Source: JAFECT01 sp035551675 (GTDB lineage: Bacteria; Pseudomonadota; Alphaproteobacteria; Caulobacterales; Caulobacteraceae). Taken from it: a DNA stretch of 64,000 nucleotides. The notes under the pieces were generated by a model. That model made no database searches, was not told the origin of the DNA, and worked only from the letters and a program-made list of their open reading frames with translations. Location of the stretch: positions 43,112 through 107,111 of the forward strand of contig DASZMV010000067.1 in the NCBI GenBank assembly GCA_035551675.1, in the 5' to 3' direction. The first letter of the stretch is position 1. Each line of letters begins with the position of its first letter. Made by a program: the position numbers and the translations under genes. This document shows positions 1 through 22,608 of this stretch, piece by piece.

Positions 1-1033
1 GGTCGAGCTCGATGGAATCGAACAGGGCCTGGAAATTACCCTCGCCGAAGGCCTGGTTGCCCTTGCGCTGGATGATCTCGAAGAAGATCGGGCCGAAAAT
101 GTTGGCGGTGAAGATCTGCAAAAGCAGGCCTTCCTCGTCGGAGCCGTCGATCAGGATGCGGTTCTTGCGCATCCGCTCCACATCCTCGCCGTGGCCGGGC
201 AGGCGCTGATCGATCAGCTCGAAATAGGTCTCGATGGTGTCCTGGAACTCCACGCCGCGGGCGCGCAGCTTTTCCACCGTGCCGTAGATGTCGTTGGTGG
301 CCAGGGCCAGGTGCTGGATGCCTTCGCCGTTGTACTGGCGCAGGAACTCCTCGATCTGGGACTGTTCGTCCTGGCTCTCGTTCAGCGGGATGCGGATCAT
401 CCGGTCCGGCGCGATCATCGCCTGGCTGAACAGGCCGGTCGCCTGGCCCTTGATGTCGAAATACTTCTGCTCGGTGAAGCCGAACACCCGGCCGTAGAAA
501 CCCGACCAGGTGCGCATCTCGCCGCGCCGCACGTTGTGGGTCAGGTGGTCGAGCAGATAGAGGCCGACGTCGTTCCTGGCCTCTTCGGCCGCGGCGCCGG
601 GAATAGCCGCCCACGAATCGTAGATCGACCCGCGCTCGCCGAACCGGTCGACCAGATACAGCAGCGAGCCGCCGATGCCCTGCAGCACCTTGGCGCCGGC
701 TCCCAGCGCACTGGTCGAGGCGTCGGCCGTCTTGGCTCCGCGCTCCAGCGCCAGATCATAGGCCTTGGCCGCGTCGGCCACGCGGAACGCCATGCCGTTG
801 GCCGAGGGCCCGTGCGCCTGGCGGAACGCCGCCGCCTGACCTTCGGCCGAGCGGTTCAGCAACATGTTGATGCCGCCCTGATGATAGCGGACCACGTCGC
901 GCTCGGGATGGCGGTGGGTGGCGGTGAAGCCCATCTTGACCAGGGTCTCGGCCATGCGGTCCGGCTCGGGGCTGGTGAACTCGACGAACTCGAAGCCGTC
1001 GAGGCCGAGGGGATCGTTGGGGGAGGCGGTCAT
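1..1033 (-). CDS. hppD: 4-hydroxyphenylpyruvate dioxygenase (3' end beyond window)
   Basis: This non-heme iron dioxygenase of tyrosine catabolism converts 4-hydroxyphenylpyruvate to homogentisate. Translating the minus strand from the ATG at 1033 gives 344 codons that run off the left edge, so the last residues are missing. Two vicinal-oxygen-chelate halves are visible. The metal-binding histidine lies in DHLTHNV (about residue 163), a second in GIQHLAL, and the glutamate in FFEIIQRKG. The conserved FGEGNF tail motif follows, and the sequence stops just after FDSIELD. A GGAG lies a few bases before the ATG. It is divergent from the DedA-like gene. The family is unmistakable; only the C-terminus is unseen. 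Confidence 0.95.
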   Translation of the reverse strand, partial: MTASPNDPLGLDGFEFVEFTSPEPDRMAETLVKMGFTATHRHPERDVVRYHQGGINMLLNRSAEGQAAAFRQAHGPSANGMAFRVADAAKAYDLALERGAKTADASTSALGAGAKVLQGIGGSLLYLVDRFGERGSIYDSWAAIPGAAAEEARNDVGLYLLDHLTHNVRRGEMRTWSGFYGRVFGFTEQKYFDIKGQATGLFSQAMIAPDRMIRIPLNESQDEQSQIEEFLRQYNGEGIQHLALATNDIYGTVEKLRARGVEFQDTIETYFELIDQRLPGHGEDVERMRKNRILIDGSDEEGLLLQIFTANIFGPIFFEIIQRKGNQAFGEGNFQALFDSIELD

Positions 1034-1170
1034 CGGGCGGGCTCCTGGGAGGCGGACGCGGCCGGGAACCTAGTGCGCGCCCGGGGTCCCGCCAAGCGCG
1101 GCGCGCGGCCGCGAGACTTAATCGCAAAAGCCTGCTAGCAGCGCTCGGTTTCACGCATGGATCATCCCTC

Positions 1171-1752
1171 TTGTTGCGACCGCTCTACGACTGGCTCCTG
1201 AGGCAGGCCGCCAGCGAACGCGCCCCGTTCGTGCTCGCCGGCCATGCCTTCATCGAGGCGATCTGCCTGCCGATTCCGCCCGACGTGATGCTGGCGCCGA
1301 TGATCCTGATGCGCCCCAAGCGCGCCTGGTGGTACGCGCTTTTGTGCATGGTCGCCTCGATCGCCGGCGGCTGCGTCAGCTACGCCATCGGCTACTACCT
1401 GACCCCGGTGGGGGTCCACATCATCGCCCTGACCGGCCACCACGTCGACCTGGTCGAATACCGCAAGCTTTTTAAAACCTTCGGGTTTTGGCTGATCATC
1501 GGCAAGGGGTTCATTCCCATCCCCTTCCTGATCATCACCATCGCCTCGGGCGTGGCCCACTTCCCCCTGTGGCAGTTCCTGCTGGCCTGCCTGATCACCC
1601 GCGGCGCGCGGTTCTTTCTGGGCGCCTGGCTTACCAAGCGCTACGGCCCCGCCGTTCAGCATCAGGTGGAGAAGAACCTGGTGCTCTGGGGCTCCATCGC
1701 GGTGGTTGTGGTTATCGCCGCCCTGATCGGGATCCATTTTATCTTCGGCTGA
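1171..1752 (+). CDS. YqaA/DedA-like inner-membrane protein
   Basis: A 193-residue membrane protein of the SNARE-associated/DedA (YqaA) type. It has a hydrophobic segment with the conserved pattern EAICLPIPPDV near the N-terminus, then helices around residues 50-70 and 100-145 (containing KGFIPIPFLIITIASG) and a C-terminal anchor. DedA-family proteins act in membrane homeostasis and lipid flipping; the substrate here is unknown. The chosen start is TTG at 1171. The only nearby ATG (1157) is out of frame and no strong ribosome-binding site is visible, so the start is the weakest part of the call. dsbB follows 54 bp downstream on the same strand. Confidence 0.8.
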   Translation: MLRPLYDWLLRQAASERAPFVLAGHAFIEAICLPIPPDVMLAPMILMRPKRAWWYALLCMVASIAGGCVSYAIGYYLTPVGVHIIALTGHHVDLVEYRKLFKTFGFWLIIGKGFIPIPFLIITIASGVAHFPLWQFLLACLITRGARFFLGAWLTKRYGPAVQHQVEKNLVLWGSIAVVVVIAALIGIHFIFG

Positions 1753-1806
1753 GCCCCCTATCCGCCCGCTCGACGCCGCCGCCGGGCGCGTGTACGCCTG
1801 CGAGCC

Positions 1807-2334
1807 ATGAACGGGCTTCGTTTCGTCATCCGCTGGTGGGTCGCCTTCGCGTTTCTGGCGTCGGTCGCGGCGCTCGCCACCGCCCATGCGTTCGAGAGCT
1901 TCGGCGGTCTCGCGCCCTGCCACCTCTGCCTGAAACAGCGCGACATCTACTGGTTCGCCATCGCCATCTCGCTGCCGGCGACGGTCTGGGCGCTGTTCTT
2001 CCGCTCGCGCGGGACGCCCAAGCTCGCCGCGCTCCTGCTGTTCGGCGTATTCGTGGCCGGGACGGTGATCGCCACCTTCCATGCCGGCGTCGAGATGAAG
2101 TGGTGGAAGGGCCCATCGACCTGCACCGGCTCGCCCGGCGGCGGCTTCGACATGGCGGTGATGAAGGCGATGCTGGCCGGAAAGCATGTCGCGACCCCCA
2201 TGTGCGACGTGATCGCCTGGAAAATGGGCGGCCTGACCATGGCGGGTTACAACGCCATCGCCTCGGCCATCCTGGCGGGAATCAGCCTGGTCGCCTCGAT
2301 CCGGCGCAAGGGGGACGCCCCCCGTGCCGACTAG
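1807..2334 (+). CDS. dsbB: Disulfide bond formation protein B (DsbB)
   Basis: An inner-membrane quinone reductase that re-oxidises periplasmic DsbA. The 175-residue product has four predicted membrane helices. It has the periplasmic cysteine pair CHLC (C38, C41) after the first helix and a second pair, C106 and C133, in the long second periplasmic loop, which is the DsbB arrangement. Length matches the family. Its 3' end overlaps the coq7 start by 11 bp, so the two are probably co-transcribed. That pairing is plausible because DsbB passes electrons to ubiquinone, which Coq7 helps make (inference). Confidence 0.92.
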   Translation: MNGLRFVIRWWVAFAFLASVAALATAHAFESFGGLAPCHLCLKQRDIYWFAIAISLPATVWALFFRSRGTPKLAALLLFGVFVAGTVIATFHAGVEMKWWKGPSTCTGSPGGGFDMAVMKAMLAGKHVATPMCDVIAWKMGGLTMAGYNAIASAILAGISLVASIRRKGDAPRAD

Positions 2335-2887
2335 CCCGGTTCCGCCTCGGCCTGGGATGGGCGCGGTTAAGCGGCGCCTTAGCGAAATCCTGCGGGTCGA
2401 TCATGCCGGCGAACTCGGCGCGGTCTGCATCTACCAGGGCCAGCGCGCCGTCTTCGAACAGGCCGCCGGCCGGGCCGAGGTCTCCGAGACCCTGGTCGAG
2501 ATGGAAGGCCACGAGCAGGTCCACCTGAAGCGGTTCGATCGCCTGCTAACCGACCACCGGGTGCGCCCCACCCTGATGGCGCCGGTCTGGCGCGCCGCCG
2601 GCTTTGCCTTGGGCGTCGGCACCGCCCTGATGGGCGAGAAAGCCGCCCACGCCTGCACCGAGGCGGTCGAAGATGTGATTGAGGCCCACTACGCCGACCA
2701 GATCGACGAGCTGTCCGAACGCGATCCGGAGCTTGCGGCCGAGCTTTCCAAGTTCCGCGACGACGAGTTGGCCCATCGCGACCGCGCCATCGAGGAAGGG
2801 GCCCACGAGGCCCCCGGCTATTCGCTTCTGGCCGGTTTCATCCGGCTTGGCTGCAAGGCCGCGATCAAGATCAGCGAGAAAGTGTGA
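2324..2887 (+). CDS. coq7: Ubiquinone biosynthesis hydroxylase Coq7 (demethoxyubiquinone hydroxylase)
   Basis: A di-iron monooxygenase of ubiquinone synthesis that hydroxylates demethoxyubiquinone. The 187-residue protein carries ferritin-like di-iron motifs: E in DHAGELGAV, ExxH in EMEGHEQVH, then E in CTEAVEDVIEAHY and the final pair in FRDDELAHRD. Alphaproteobacteria often use Coq7 where enterobacteria use UbiF. The ATG at 2324 lies inside the end of dsbB. A second Met (MGAVKRRL) could be the true start, because the family often begins close to this point. Confidence 0.93.
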   Translation: MPTSPVPPRPGMGAVKRRLSEILRVDHAGELGAVCIYQGQRAVFEQAAGRAEVSETLVEMEGHEQVHLKRFDRLLTDHRVRPTLMAPVWRAAGFALGVGTALMGEKAAHACTEAVEDVIEAHYADQIDELSERDPELAAELSKFRDDELAHRDRAIEEGAHEAPGYSLLAGFIRLGCKAAIKISEKV

Positions 2888-2937
2888 CCTGCGGGCGACC
2901 TTTTTCCGCCACGGATCGGAGTAAAACGACCTTCGCC

Positions 2938-3504
2938 ATGAAACAGACGATCCTCCCCCTGCTGGTCCTCGGGTCCCTCCTGGCGCTCGGCGCCTGCGAA
3001 ACCGGCGAAGGCCCGCCGCCCCTGCCCCGCATGCCGGCCCATCGGCCGCCTTCCCCGCCGCCGCCCGGGTCGCCGGACCGGTTCGACGCGCGCGACTTCG
3101 CCTGGTCGAACGGCCAAGGCTCCAACAGCATCACCGGCCGCGTCGCGCTGCGCACCAAGACGTCCGGCGCCTTCACCTGCGCCGGCGGCTCCGTCGCCCT
3201 GACTCCCGACACGCCCTATTCGGCGGCGCGGACCCTGCACCTCTACGGTTCCGACCAGCACGCGGTCGCTTCGGTCGAGGCGGTGCGCGATCGCTCCGGC
3301 AATGACGGCGCGCCGCCGTACACCAGCTACGTGCGCTCGACCTCCTGCGGCGACGATGGCCGCTTCGCCTTCCACGACCTGCCCGACGGCGGCTGGTTCC
3401 TGATCGCCCGCGCCAAGCCCGCGCACGGCAGCGGCGCCGCGCTCGTGATCATGCAGCGCGTCGCGACGCACGACGGTCAGACGGTGGCGCTGGACCTGCG
3501 CTGA
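2938..3504 (+). CDS. Putative lipoprotein with transthyretin-like fold
   Basis: A 188-residue predicted secreted lipoprotein. The ATG at 2938 follows CGGAGT. The N-terminus is a typical signal peptide ending in the lipobox LALGAC, and a Pro-rich linker follows. The rest is beta-rich and contains two cysteines (AFTCAGG, STSCGDD). The stretch FAFHDLPDGGWFLIARA resembles the end of carboxypeptidase-regulatory/transthyretin-like domains; this is a weak resemblance. An in-frame GTG at 2884 overlaps the coq7 stop but would spoil the signal peptide, so I reject it. Function unknown. Confidence 0.72.
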   Translation: MKQTILPLLVLGSLLALGACETGEGPPPLPRMPAHRPPSPPPPGSPDRFDARDFAWSNGQGSNSITGRVALRTKTSGAFTCAGGSVALTPDTPYSAARTLHLYGSDQHAVASVEAVRDRSGNDGAPPYTSYVRSTSCGDDGRFAFHDLPDGGWFLIARAKPAHGSGAALVIMQRVATHDGQTVALDLR

Positions 3505-3525
3505 TCCTGAGGCCGCTGAACGAAA

Positions 3526-3552
3526 ACGGCCCGCGAGCGCGTCGCGGGCCGT
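3526..3552. terminator. Bidirectional hairpin terminator between lipoprotein and giant autotransporter
   Basis: A perfect 11-bp inverted repeat (ACGGCCCGCGA / TCGCGGGCCGT, loop GCGCG) lies between two convergent genes. On the minus strand the stem is followed by TTTTC, which is the expected shape for a terminator of the autotransporter transcript. The inner 10 bp of the arms recur exactly at 18807-18831, upstream of that gene. Confidence 0.7.
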
Positions 3553-3576
3553 CTCCATTTCAGATGACGATCAGCC

Positions 3577-18552
<14,976 letters not shown>

Positions 18553-18855
18553 GCCCGTTTCTCCGCTCACCGAACCGGGCGCGCAACGTCGCGGCCGACT
18601 AAGCCCTTGTAAATTCAACTCTATTTCTTGGGGGGCATAGTCTCTTTGCGGAACGCGGCGTGCGTGAGCGCCAAGAGCGCAGCCAGTCATTCCCCCTCGA
18701 AATGATAGCAACGCTATCTAAGCCCAGCGGGAAGCGTGGCCGTCAATCATGGTTAGCGTTTTGTGAACGATTCTGTGGCGACCGGAACACATTCTCCTGG
18801 GCGCTGCGGCCCGCGAGATCGTCGCGGGCCGTCCAAGTTTCGGTAGCCGCCAGCG
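18553..18855 (-). promoter_or_regulatory. Upstream region of the giant autotransporter, with a perfect palindrome
   Basis: This 303-bp gap holds no gene that I can support. Reading the minus strand towards the autotransporter, there is a TTGACG at 18741-18746 that could be a -35. About 22 bp downstream sits a perfect inverted repeat GATAGC-AAC-GCTATC at 18704-18718, overlapping where a -10 or start site would fall; this is the position of a repressor operator. About 150 nt of leader then precede the ATG at 18552. The -10 is not convincing, so the promoter is tentative; the palindrome is seen directly. Confidence 0.3.
18807..18831. terminator. Hairpin downstream of the HNH gene, same stem as at 3526-3552
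   Basis: A perfect 10-bp inverted repeat, CGGCCCGCGA / TCGCGGGCCG with loop GATCG, lies 25 bp after the stop of the minus-strand HNH gene. No T-run follows on the minus strand, so intrinsic termination is uncertain. The arms match the inner arms of the terminator at the far end of the autotransporter gene. Confidence 0.45.
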
Positions 18856-19416
18856 CTACGGCTCCAGTTCGATGTCCCAGTAGAGGTAGTCGAGCCAGCT
18901 TTCGTGCAGGTAGTGCGGCGGGAAGCGGCGGCCGAGGTCCTGCAGCTCGTACATGTTGGGCCGGTGCGCGGTGCGGCCCGGGTGCATGGCGGCTTCGCGC
19001 GGGGTGCGGCCGCCCTTGCGCAGATTGCAGGGCGCGCAGGCGGTGACGATGTTCTCCCACGTGGTGCGCCCGCCGCGCGAGCGCGGGATGATGTGATCGA
19101 ATGTCAGTTCCGACGACGAGCCGCAGTACTGGCACGCGAAGCTGTCGCGCAGGAACAGGTTGAACCGGGTGAACGCCGGCGGACGGTCCTGGTCGATGTA
19201 CTGCTTCAGCGCGACCACACTCGGCAGCTGGAAGGCGACCGAGGGCGAGTGGACGATCTTGTCGTAGGACGAGACCACGTCGACGCGGTCCTGGAACACG
19301 GCCTTGACCACCTCCTGCCAGGGCCACAGCGACAGGGGATAGTAGGAGAGCGGCCGGAAGTCGGCGTTCAACACCAGGGCGGGCCAGCCGGATGGGGGGT
19401 TCGTCAGAACCTGCAT
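18856..19416 (-). CDS. HNH endonuclease family protein
   Basis: A 186-residue protein with a conserved N-terminal half (WPALVLNADFRPLSYYPLS) and a zinc-stabilised HNH nuclease fold. C95xxC98 and C127xxC130 are the zinc ligands, D107-H108 in FDHIIPRSRGG is the catalytic centre, and N122 and N131 complete the motif. Stand-alone HNH proteins of this architecture are common in alphaproteobacteria. No methylase or restriction partner is adjacent, so I do not call a restriction system. Biological substrate unknown. It is transcribed towards the autotransporter with a hairpin between them. Confidence 0.88.
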   Translation of the reverse strand: MQVLTNPPSGWPALVLNADFRPLSYYPLSLWPWQEVVKAVFQDRVDVVSSYDKIVHSPSVAFQLPSVVALKQYIDQDRPPAFTRFNLFLRDSFACQYCGSSSELTFDHIIPRSRGGRTTWENIVTACAPCNLRKGGRTPREAAMHPGRTAHRPNMYELQDLGRRFPPHYLHESWLDYLYWDIELEP

Positions 19417-19611
19417 GGCAGGCCCTCCGGACGAATGCCGTCGATCACGCAGGCCATGGCCGCGACCGATCGCGACAAAGCCGGCGCCGTGTACGGAAAA
19501 AGAAATACGCCCTGACTGAAGACGCGCCTCCTTTCGTCCCGGAGGGGCGGAGGCAGAATCACCGCAACCGCCAGGATTCGTGCGCCTTATAAGCGAAATC
19601 CCGCGACGGCT

Positions 19612-20274
19612 CTATGACATAGCGGCCACGGTCGGCCGCGGAACGTCACCGGACTTCACCGCCCGGTACCAGCGCCACAGCATGTGCGCCGCGCAGCTCC
19701 GATACGGCGACCAGCGTTCGGCCCGGGCGTTGGCCTGGGCGGTATCGGGCCGGACTTCGGCCCCGTCGGCCCAGCGGATCGCCTCCTGCAGGGCGATATC
19801 GGCGCCGGGGAAGAAGTCGAGCCGGTGCTCGCTGAACATCAGATAGATTTCGGCGGTCCAGCGCCCAACGCCCGGAAGGTTGAGCAGATCGTTCAGCGCC
19901 GCTTCGTCGTCCAGGGCGCCGAGCGCGGCAAAGTCGATGCGCCCCTCGACCGCCGCCTCGGCGATAGCGCGAAAGTACCGGACCTTGGGCCGCGACAGGC
20001 CGAAGCTGCGCAGGTTCTCCTCGGAGGTCGCGAGCACGCGCTCGGGCGTCGCCTCGCCTACGCCGGTCATGAACCGGGCCCAGATGGCGTTCGCCGCCGC
20101 GGTGGAGACCTGCTGCGCCACCAGAATCTCGAGCAAGCCCATGTAGCCGCCGTCGCGAGTGCGCCACGCAAACACCGGCGTCTCGGCGTCGACCTTCGCC
20201 AGCGCAGGATCGAGGCCGACGAGCTTCTCGCGCATGCGCTTGATCTGAGGAGCGGTGGGGGCGGAGCGGGTCAC
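19612..20274 (-). CDS. DNA-3-methyladenine glycosylase II family (HhH-GPD)
   Basis: A base-excision repair glycosylase of the AlkA/HhH-GPD superfamily, 220 residues from a GTG at 20274 that follows AAGGGAGAAAAGGGTGC, a good ribosome-binding site. The helix-hairpin-helix is LLNLPGVGRWTAEIYLMF, and the catalytic aspartate lies in FFPGADIALQEAI. Lengths of about 200-220 are typical of the short AlkA-like forms that lack the N-terminal AlkA domain. It is divergent from gluQ with about 50 bp between starts. The longer reading frame up to 20358 would overlap gluQ and is rejected. Confidence 0.88.
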   Translation of the reverse strand: MTRSAPTAPQIKRMREKLVGLDPALAKVDAETPVFAWRTRDGGYMGLLEILVAQQVSTAAANAIWARFMTGVGEATPERVLATSEENLRSFGLSRPKVRYFRAIAEAAVEGRIDFAALGALDDEAALNDLLNLPGVGRWTAEIYLMFSEHRLDFFPGADIALQEAIRWADGAEVRPDTAQANARAERWSPYRSCAAHMLWRWYRAVKSGDVPRPTVAAMS

Positions 20275-20323
20275 GCACCCTTTTCTCCCTTCACCCTCGA
20301 TGAAGGAAGGGCTTAGTGGGAGC

Positions 20324-21190
20324 ATGACTTTCACGACCCGCTTCGCGCCCTCCCCCACCGGATTGCTGCATCGCGGGCACGCGTATTCGGCGCTGACGGC
20401 GTATCAGGCGGCGCGTGAGGCGGGCGGGCGGTTCCTGCTGCGGATCGAGGACATCGACCAGGGGCGTTGCCGTCGCGAGTTCGAAGACGCGATCTATGAC
20501 GACCTGGCATGGCTCGGGCTCGCATGGGAGACGCCGGTTCGGCGCCAGTCCCAACACTTCGACGACTATCGCCGGGCGCTCGACCGGTTGCGCGAGCGCG
20601 GTCTCGTCTATCGCTGTTTCAAGACGCGGCGTGAGATCCTCGACGAGATCGGGCGCGCGCCGCATGGACCCGGCGAAGGACCCGACGGCGTGCTTTATCG
20701 CGGCGGGCCGCTACCGCCGGATGAAGAAGCCGCGTTGATCGAGCAAGGCAAGCCATTCGCATGGCGACTGTCGCTCGATCGCGCGCGCGAGGAATTGGGC
20801 GCGCGATTCGACAGGCTCGCGTTCATCGAAGAAGGCACAGGCATGCACCGCGAAACCGGCGTCGTCCGTGTACGGCCCGAAAGCGCGGGCGACGTGGTGC
20901 TGGCGCGCAAGGACGCGGGCGTCGCCTACCATCTCGCCGTCGTCGTCGACGATGCATTGCAGGGCGTGACGCACGTGATCCGCGGCGCCGACCTGCAGGA
21001 GGCCGTGCACGTGCAGCGGCTGTTGCAGACGCTGCTCGACCTGCCCGAGCCGGTCTATCGCCATCACCCCCTGCTCACCGACGCTGAGGGCAAACGCTTC
21101 GCCAAACGCGACCGCGCCGAGACCCTGGCCGATCTGCGCGCCCGCGGCGTCGGCGCGCAGGCCCTGCGGTCCGAACTGGGCTTCGACTAA
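20324..21190 (+). CDS. gluQ: Glutamyl-Q tRNA(Asp) synthetase
   Basis: A truncated glutamyl-tRNA synthetase paralogue that attaches glutamate to queuosine in tRNA(Asp). The 288-residue protein starts at the ATG at 20324 after AGTGGGAGC. It begins with TRFAPSPTGLLHRGHAYSA (the HIGH motif is HRGH) and has the KMSKS-like loop KRFAKRD near the C-terminus. The anticodon-binding domain of full GluRS is absent, which with the length distinguishes GluQ-RS. The family's zinc-binding cysteine cluster is not obvious: only one Cys (YRCF) is seen around residues 100-125. Confidence 0.92.
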   Translation: MTFTTRFAPSPTGLLHRGHAYSALTAYQAAREAGGRFLLRIEDIDQGRCRREFEDAIYDDLAWLGLAWETPVRRQSQHFDDYRRALDRLRERGLVYRCFKTRREILDEIGRAPHGPGEGPDGVLYRGGPLPPDEEAALIEQGKPFAWRLSLDRAREELGARFDRLAFIEEGTGMHRETGVVRVRPESAGDVVLARKDAGVAYHLAVVVDDALQGVTHVIRGADLQEAVHVQRLLQTLLDLPEPVYRHHPLLTDAEGKRFAKRDRAETLADLRARGVGAQALRSELGFD

Positions 21191-21229
21191 GGCTTTGACG
21201 CACCCGGTTCCGCGACGCATTGGGGAGTC

Positions 21230-22153
21230 ATGACCGCGCCTTCGACCTCGAACCGATTCGCGCTCGCGGTGCTCCTCGCCGGCGCCTGCGTCATCGGCTT
21301 CGCGCCGATCCTGGCGCGGCTGACCGAGACCGGCCCCGCCGCCGGCGGCTTCTGGCGCATGCTGTTCGCGGTTCCCCTGCTCGCGTGGCCGGCGTTGCGC
21401 GCGAAAGGAACGCTGCGCGCAGGCGTGGTGAAGGCGGGCCTGTGGGCCGGCGTGCTGTTCGCGATCGATCTCGGGATCTGGCACTACGCGGTGCGCTACA
21501 CCTCGGTGACCAACGCCACGGCGCTCTCGAACACTACCCCGGTGGTCGTCACCGCGGTCGCCTGGCTGATGTTCAAGGAACGGCCGAGCGTCGCCTTCCT
21601 CGGCGCGCTGGTGCTCGCGCTGGGCGGCGCCTTCGTGATGGCTGCGGCGAAGGGATCGGGCGGATTGGGAACGCAGCCGGTGCTCGGCGACCTGCTCGCG
21701 CTTGGCGCGGCGCTCTTCTACGGCGGTTACTTCGTGGTGGTGCGGCTGCAGCGGCGCGAGGGTGTGTCGACCGCCGCCCTGATGCTGTGGACCAGCGTGG
21801 CGGCGGTGCCGACGCTGCTGATCGCAGCGCTTGCGCTGCACGAGCCGATCTTTCCCGCGGGGCCGGGGGGCTGGCTCGCCTGCGCAGGTCTTGGCCTGAT
21901 GCACGCCACCGGCCAGGGCGCCATCGCCTGGGCGCTGGGTCGGCTGCCGGCGTCGCTCACCTCGGTGGTGGTGCTGATCCAGCCTGTGGCTGCCGCCGCG
22001 CTCGGCTGGTCGCTCCTGGGCGAGCCGGTGACGCTCATGCAGGGCGTGGGCGCGGTGGTGCTGCTGGCCGGGGTGGTGCTGGCGCAGCGTTCGACCCTGG
22101 CTTCAGCCGAGCCTGCCCCGCCGGTGCTGCCGGAAACCCCCTCCGGCGCCTGA
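21230..22153 (+). CDS. EamA/DMT-family transporter
   Basis: A 307-residue inner-membrane protein with about ten predicted helices arranged as two EamA repeats. The first half contains ALSNTTPVVVTAVAWLMFKE and the second half SLTSVVVLIQPVAAAALGW, which are the equivalent positions in the two repeats. Members export metabolites or amino acids; the substrate cannot be predicted here. The ATG at 21230 has GGGGAG just upstream. It is convergent with the cold-shock gene, and the two share a terminator. Confidence 0.85.
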   Translation: MTAPSTSNRFALAVLLAGACVIGFAPILARLTETGPAAGGFWRMLFAVPLLAWPALRAKGTLRAGVVKAGLWAGVLFAIDLGIWHYAVRYTSVTNATALSNTTPVVVTAVAWLMFKERPSVAFLGALVLALGGAFVMAAAKGSGGLGTQPVLGDLLALGAALFYGGYFVVVRLQRREGVSTAALMLWTSVAAVPTLLIAALALHEPIFPAGPGGWLACAGLGLMHATGQGAIAWALGRLPASLTSVVVLIQPVAAAALGWSLLGEPVTLMQGVGAVVLLAGVVLAQRSTLASAEPAPPVLPETPSGA

Positions 22154-22181
22154 GACTGGGGCGCCTGGGACTGGGGCGCAT

Positions 22182-22214
22182 AAAAAACGGGCCCGAGGTC
22201 GCCCCCGGGCCCGT
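22182..22214. terminator. Bidirectional terminator between EamA gene and cspA-like gene
   Basis: A perfect 9-bp inverted repeat ACGGGCCCG / CGGGCCCGT has an A-run (22182-22187) on its left side. On the minus strand the stem is therefore followed by TTTTTT, a textbook intrinsic terminator for the cold-shock gene. The same hairpin can serve the plus-strand gene. Confidence 0.8.
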
Positions 22215-22236
22215 CATCATTTCGCGTGGCTCAGGC

Positions 22237-22440
22237 TCAGCTCGCCTTCAGATTGGCCGCGGCGCTCTTACCGCGCTCCATCTGGATGTCGTAGCTGACC
22301 TTCTGACCTTCGTTCAGGCCCTGCATGCCGGCCTTCTGGACCGCCGAGATGTGGACGAACACATCCGGGCCGCCCTCGTCAGGCTGGATGAAGCCGAAAC
22401 CCTTGGTCGTATTGAACCATTTAACCGTGCCGCTAGGCAT
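22237..22440 (-). CDS. Cold-shock domain protein (CspA family)
   Basis: A 67-residue single cold-shock domain that binds single-stranded RNA/DNA. RNP1 is KGFGFI and RNP2 is VFVHIS. The ATG at 22440 is preceded by GGGAG with 9-nt spacing; an upstream in-frame TTG is rejected. The long region up to 22608 leaves room for a structured 5' leader of the kind known in cspA-type genes. No specific thermosensor fold is claimed. Confidence 0.93.
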   Translation of the reverse strand: MPSGTVKWFNTTKGFGFIQPDEGGPDVFVHISAVQKAGMQGLNEGQKVSYDIQMERGKSAAANLKAS

Positions 22441-22608
22441 ATCCTGATCTCCCAAACGTCTCTGTTTCCAGGAGGACCTGTTACGCGGTCCCCGGGCAAT
22501 CCACCCTGAAAGCAGCGAGTTCGGGGCGTCGGGCCGAGGCCCACGCCTGTGTATCGGCGGCCAAAGTCTCGGATTGCGACGGTTTTCTGCCTCTCGCGGA
22601 ACGCGCGG

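Noticed and set aside
18553..18711. 53-codon upstream extension of the autotransporter frame
   Set aside because: The ATG at 18552 has a good ribosome-binding site and starts an intact signal-peptide region; the extension would bury the signal peptide.
18856..20274. HNH nuclease plus DNA glycosylase as a defence or restriction island
   Set aside because: Both are ordinary housekeeping-type genes in alphaproteobacteria; there is no methylase, helicase or toxin nearby and no composition shift.
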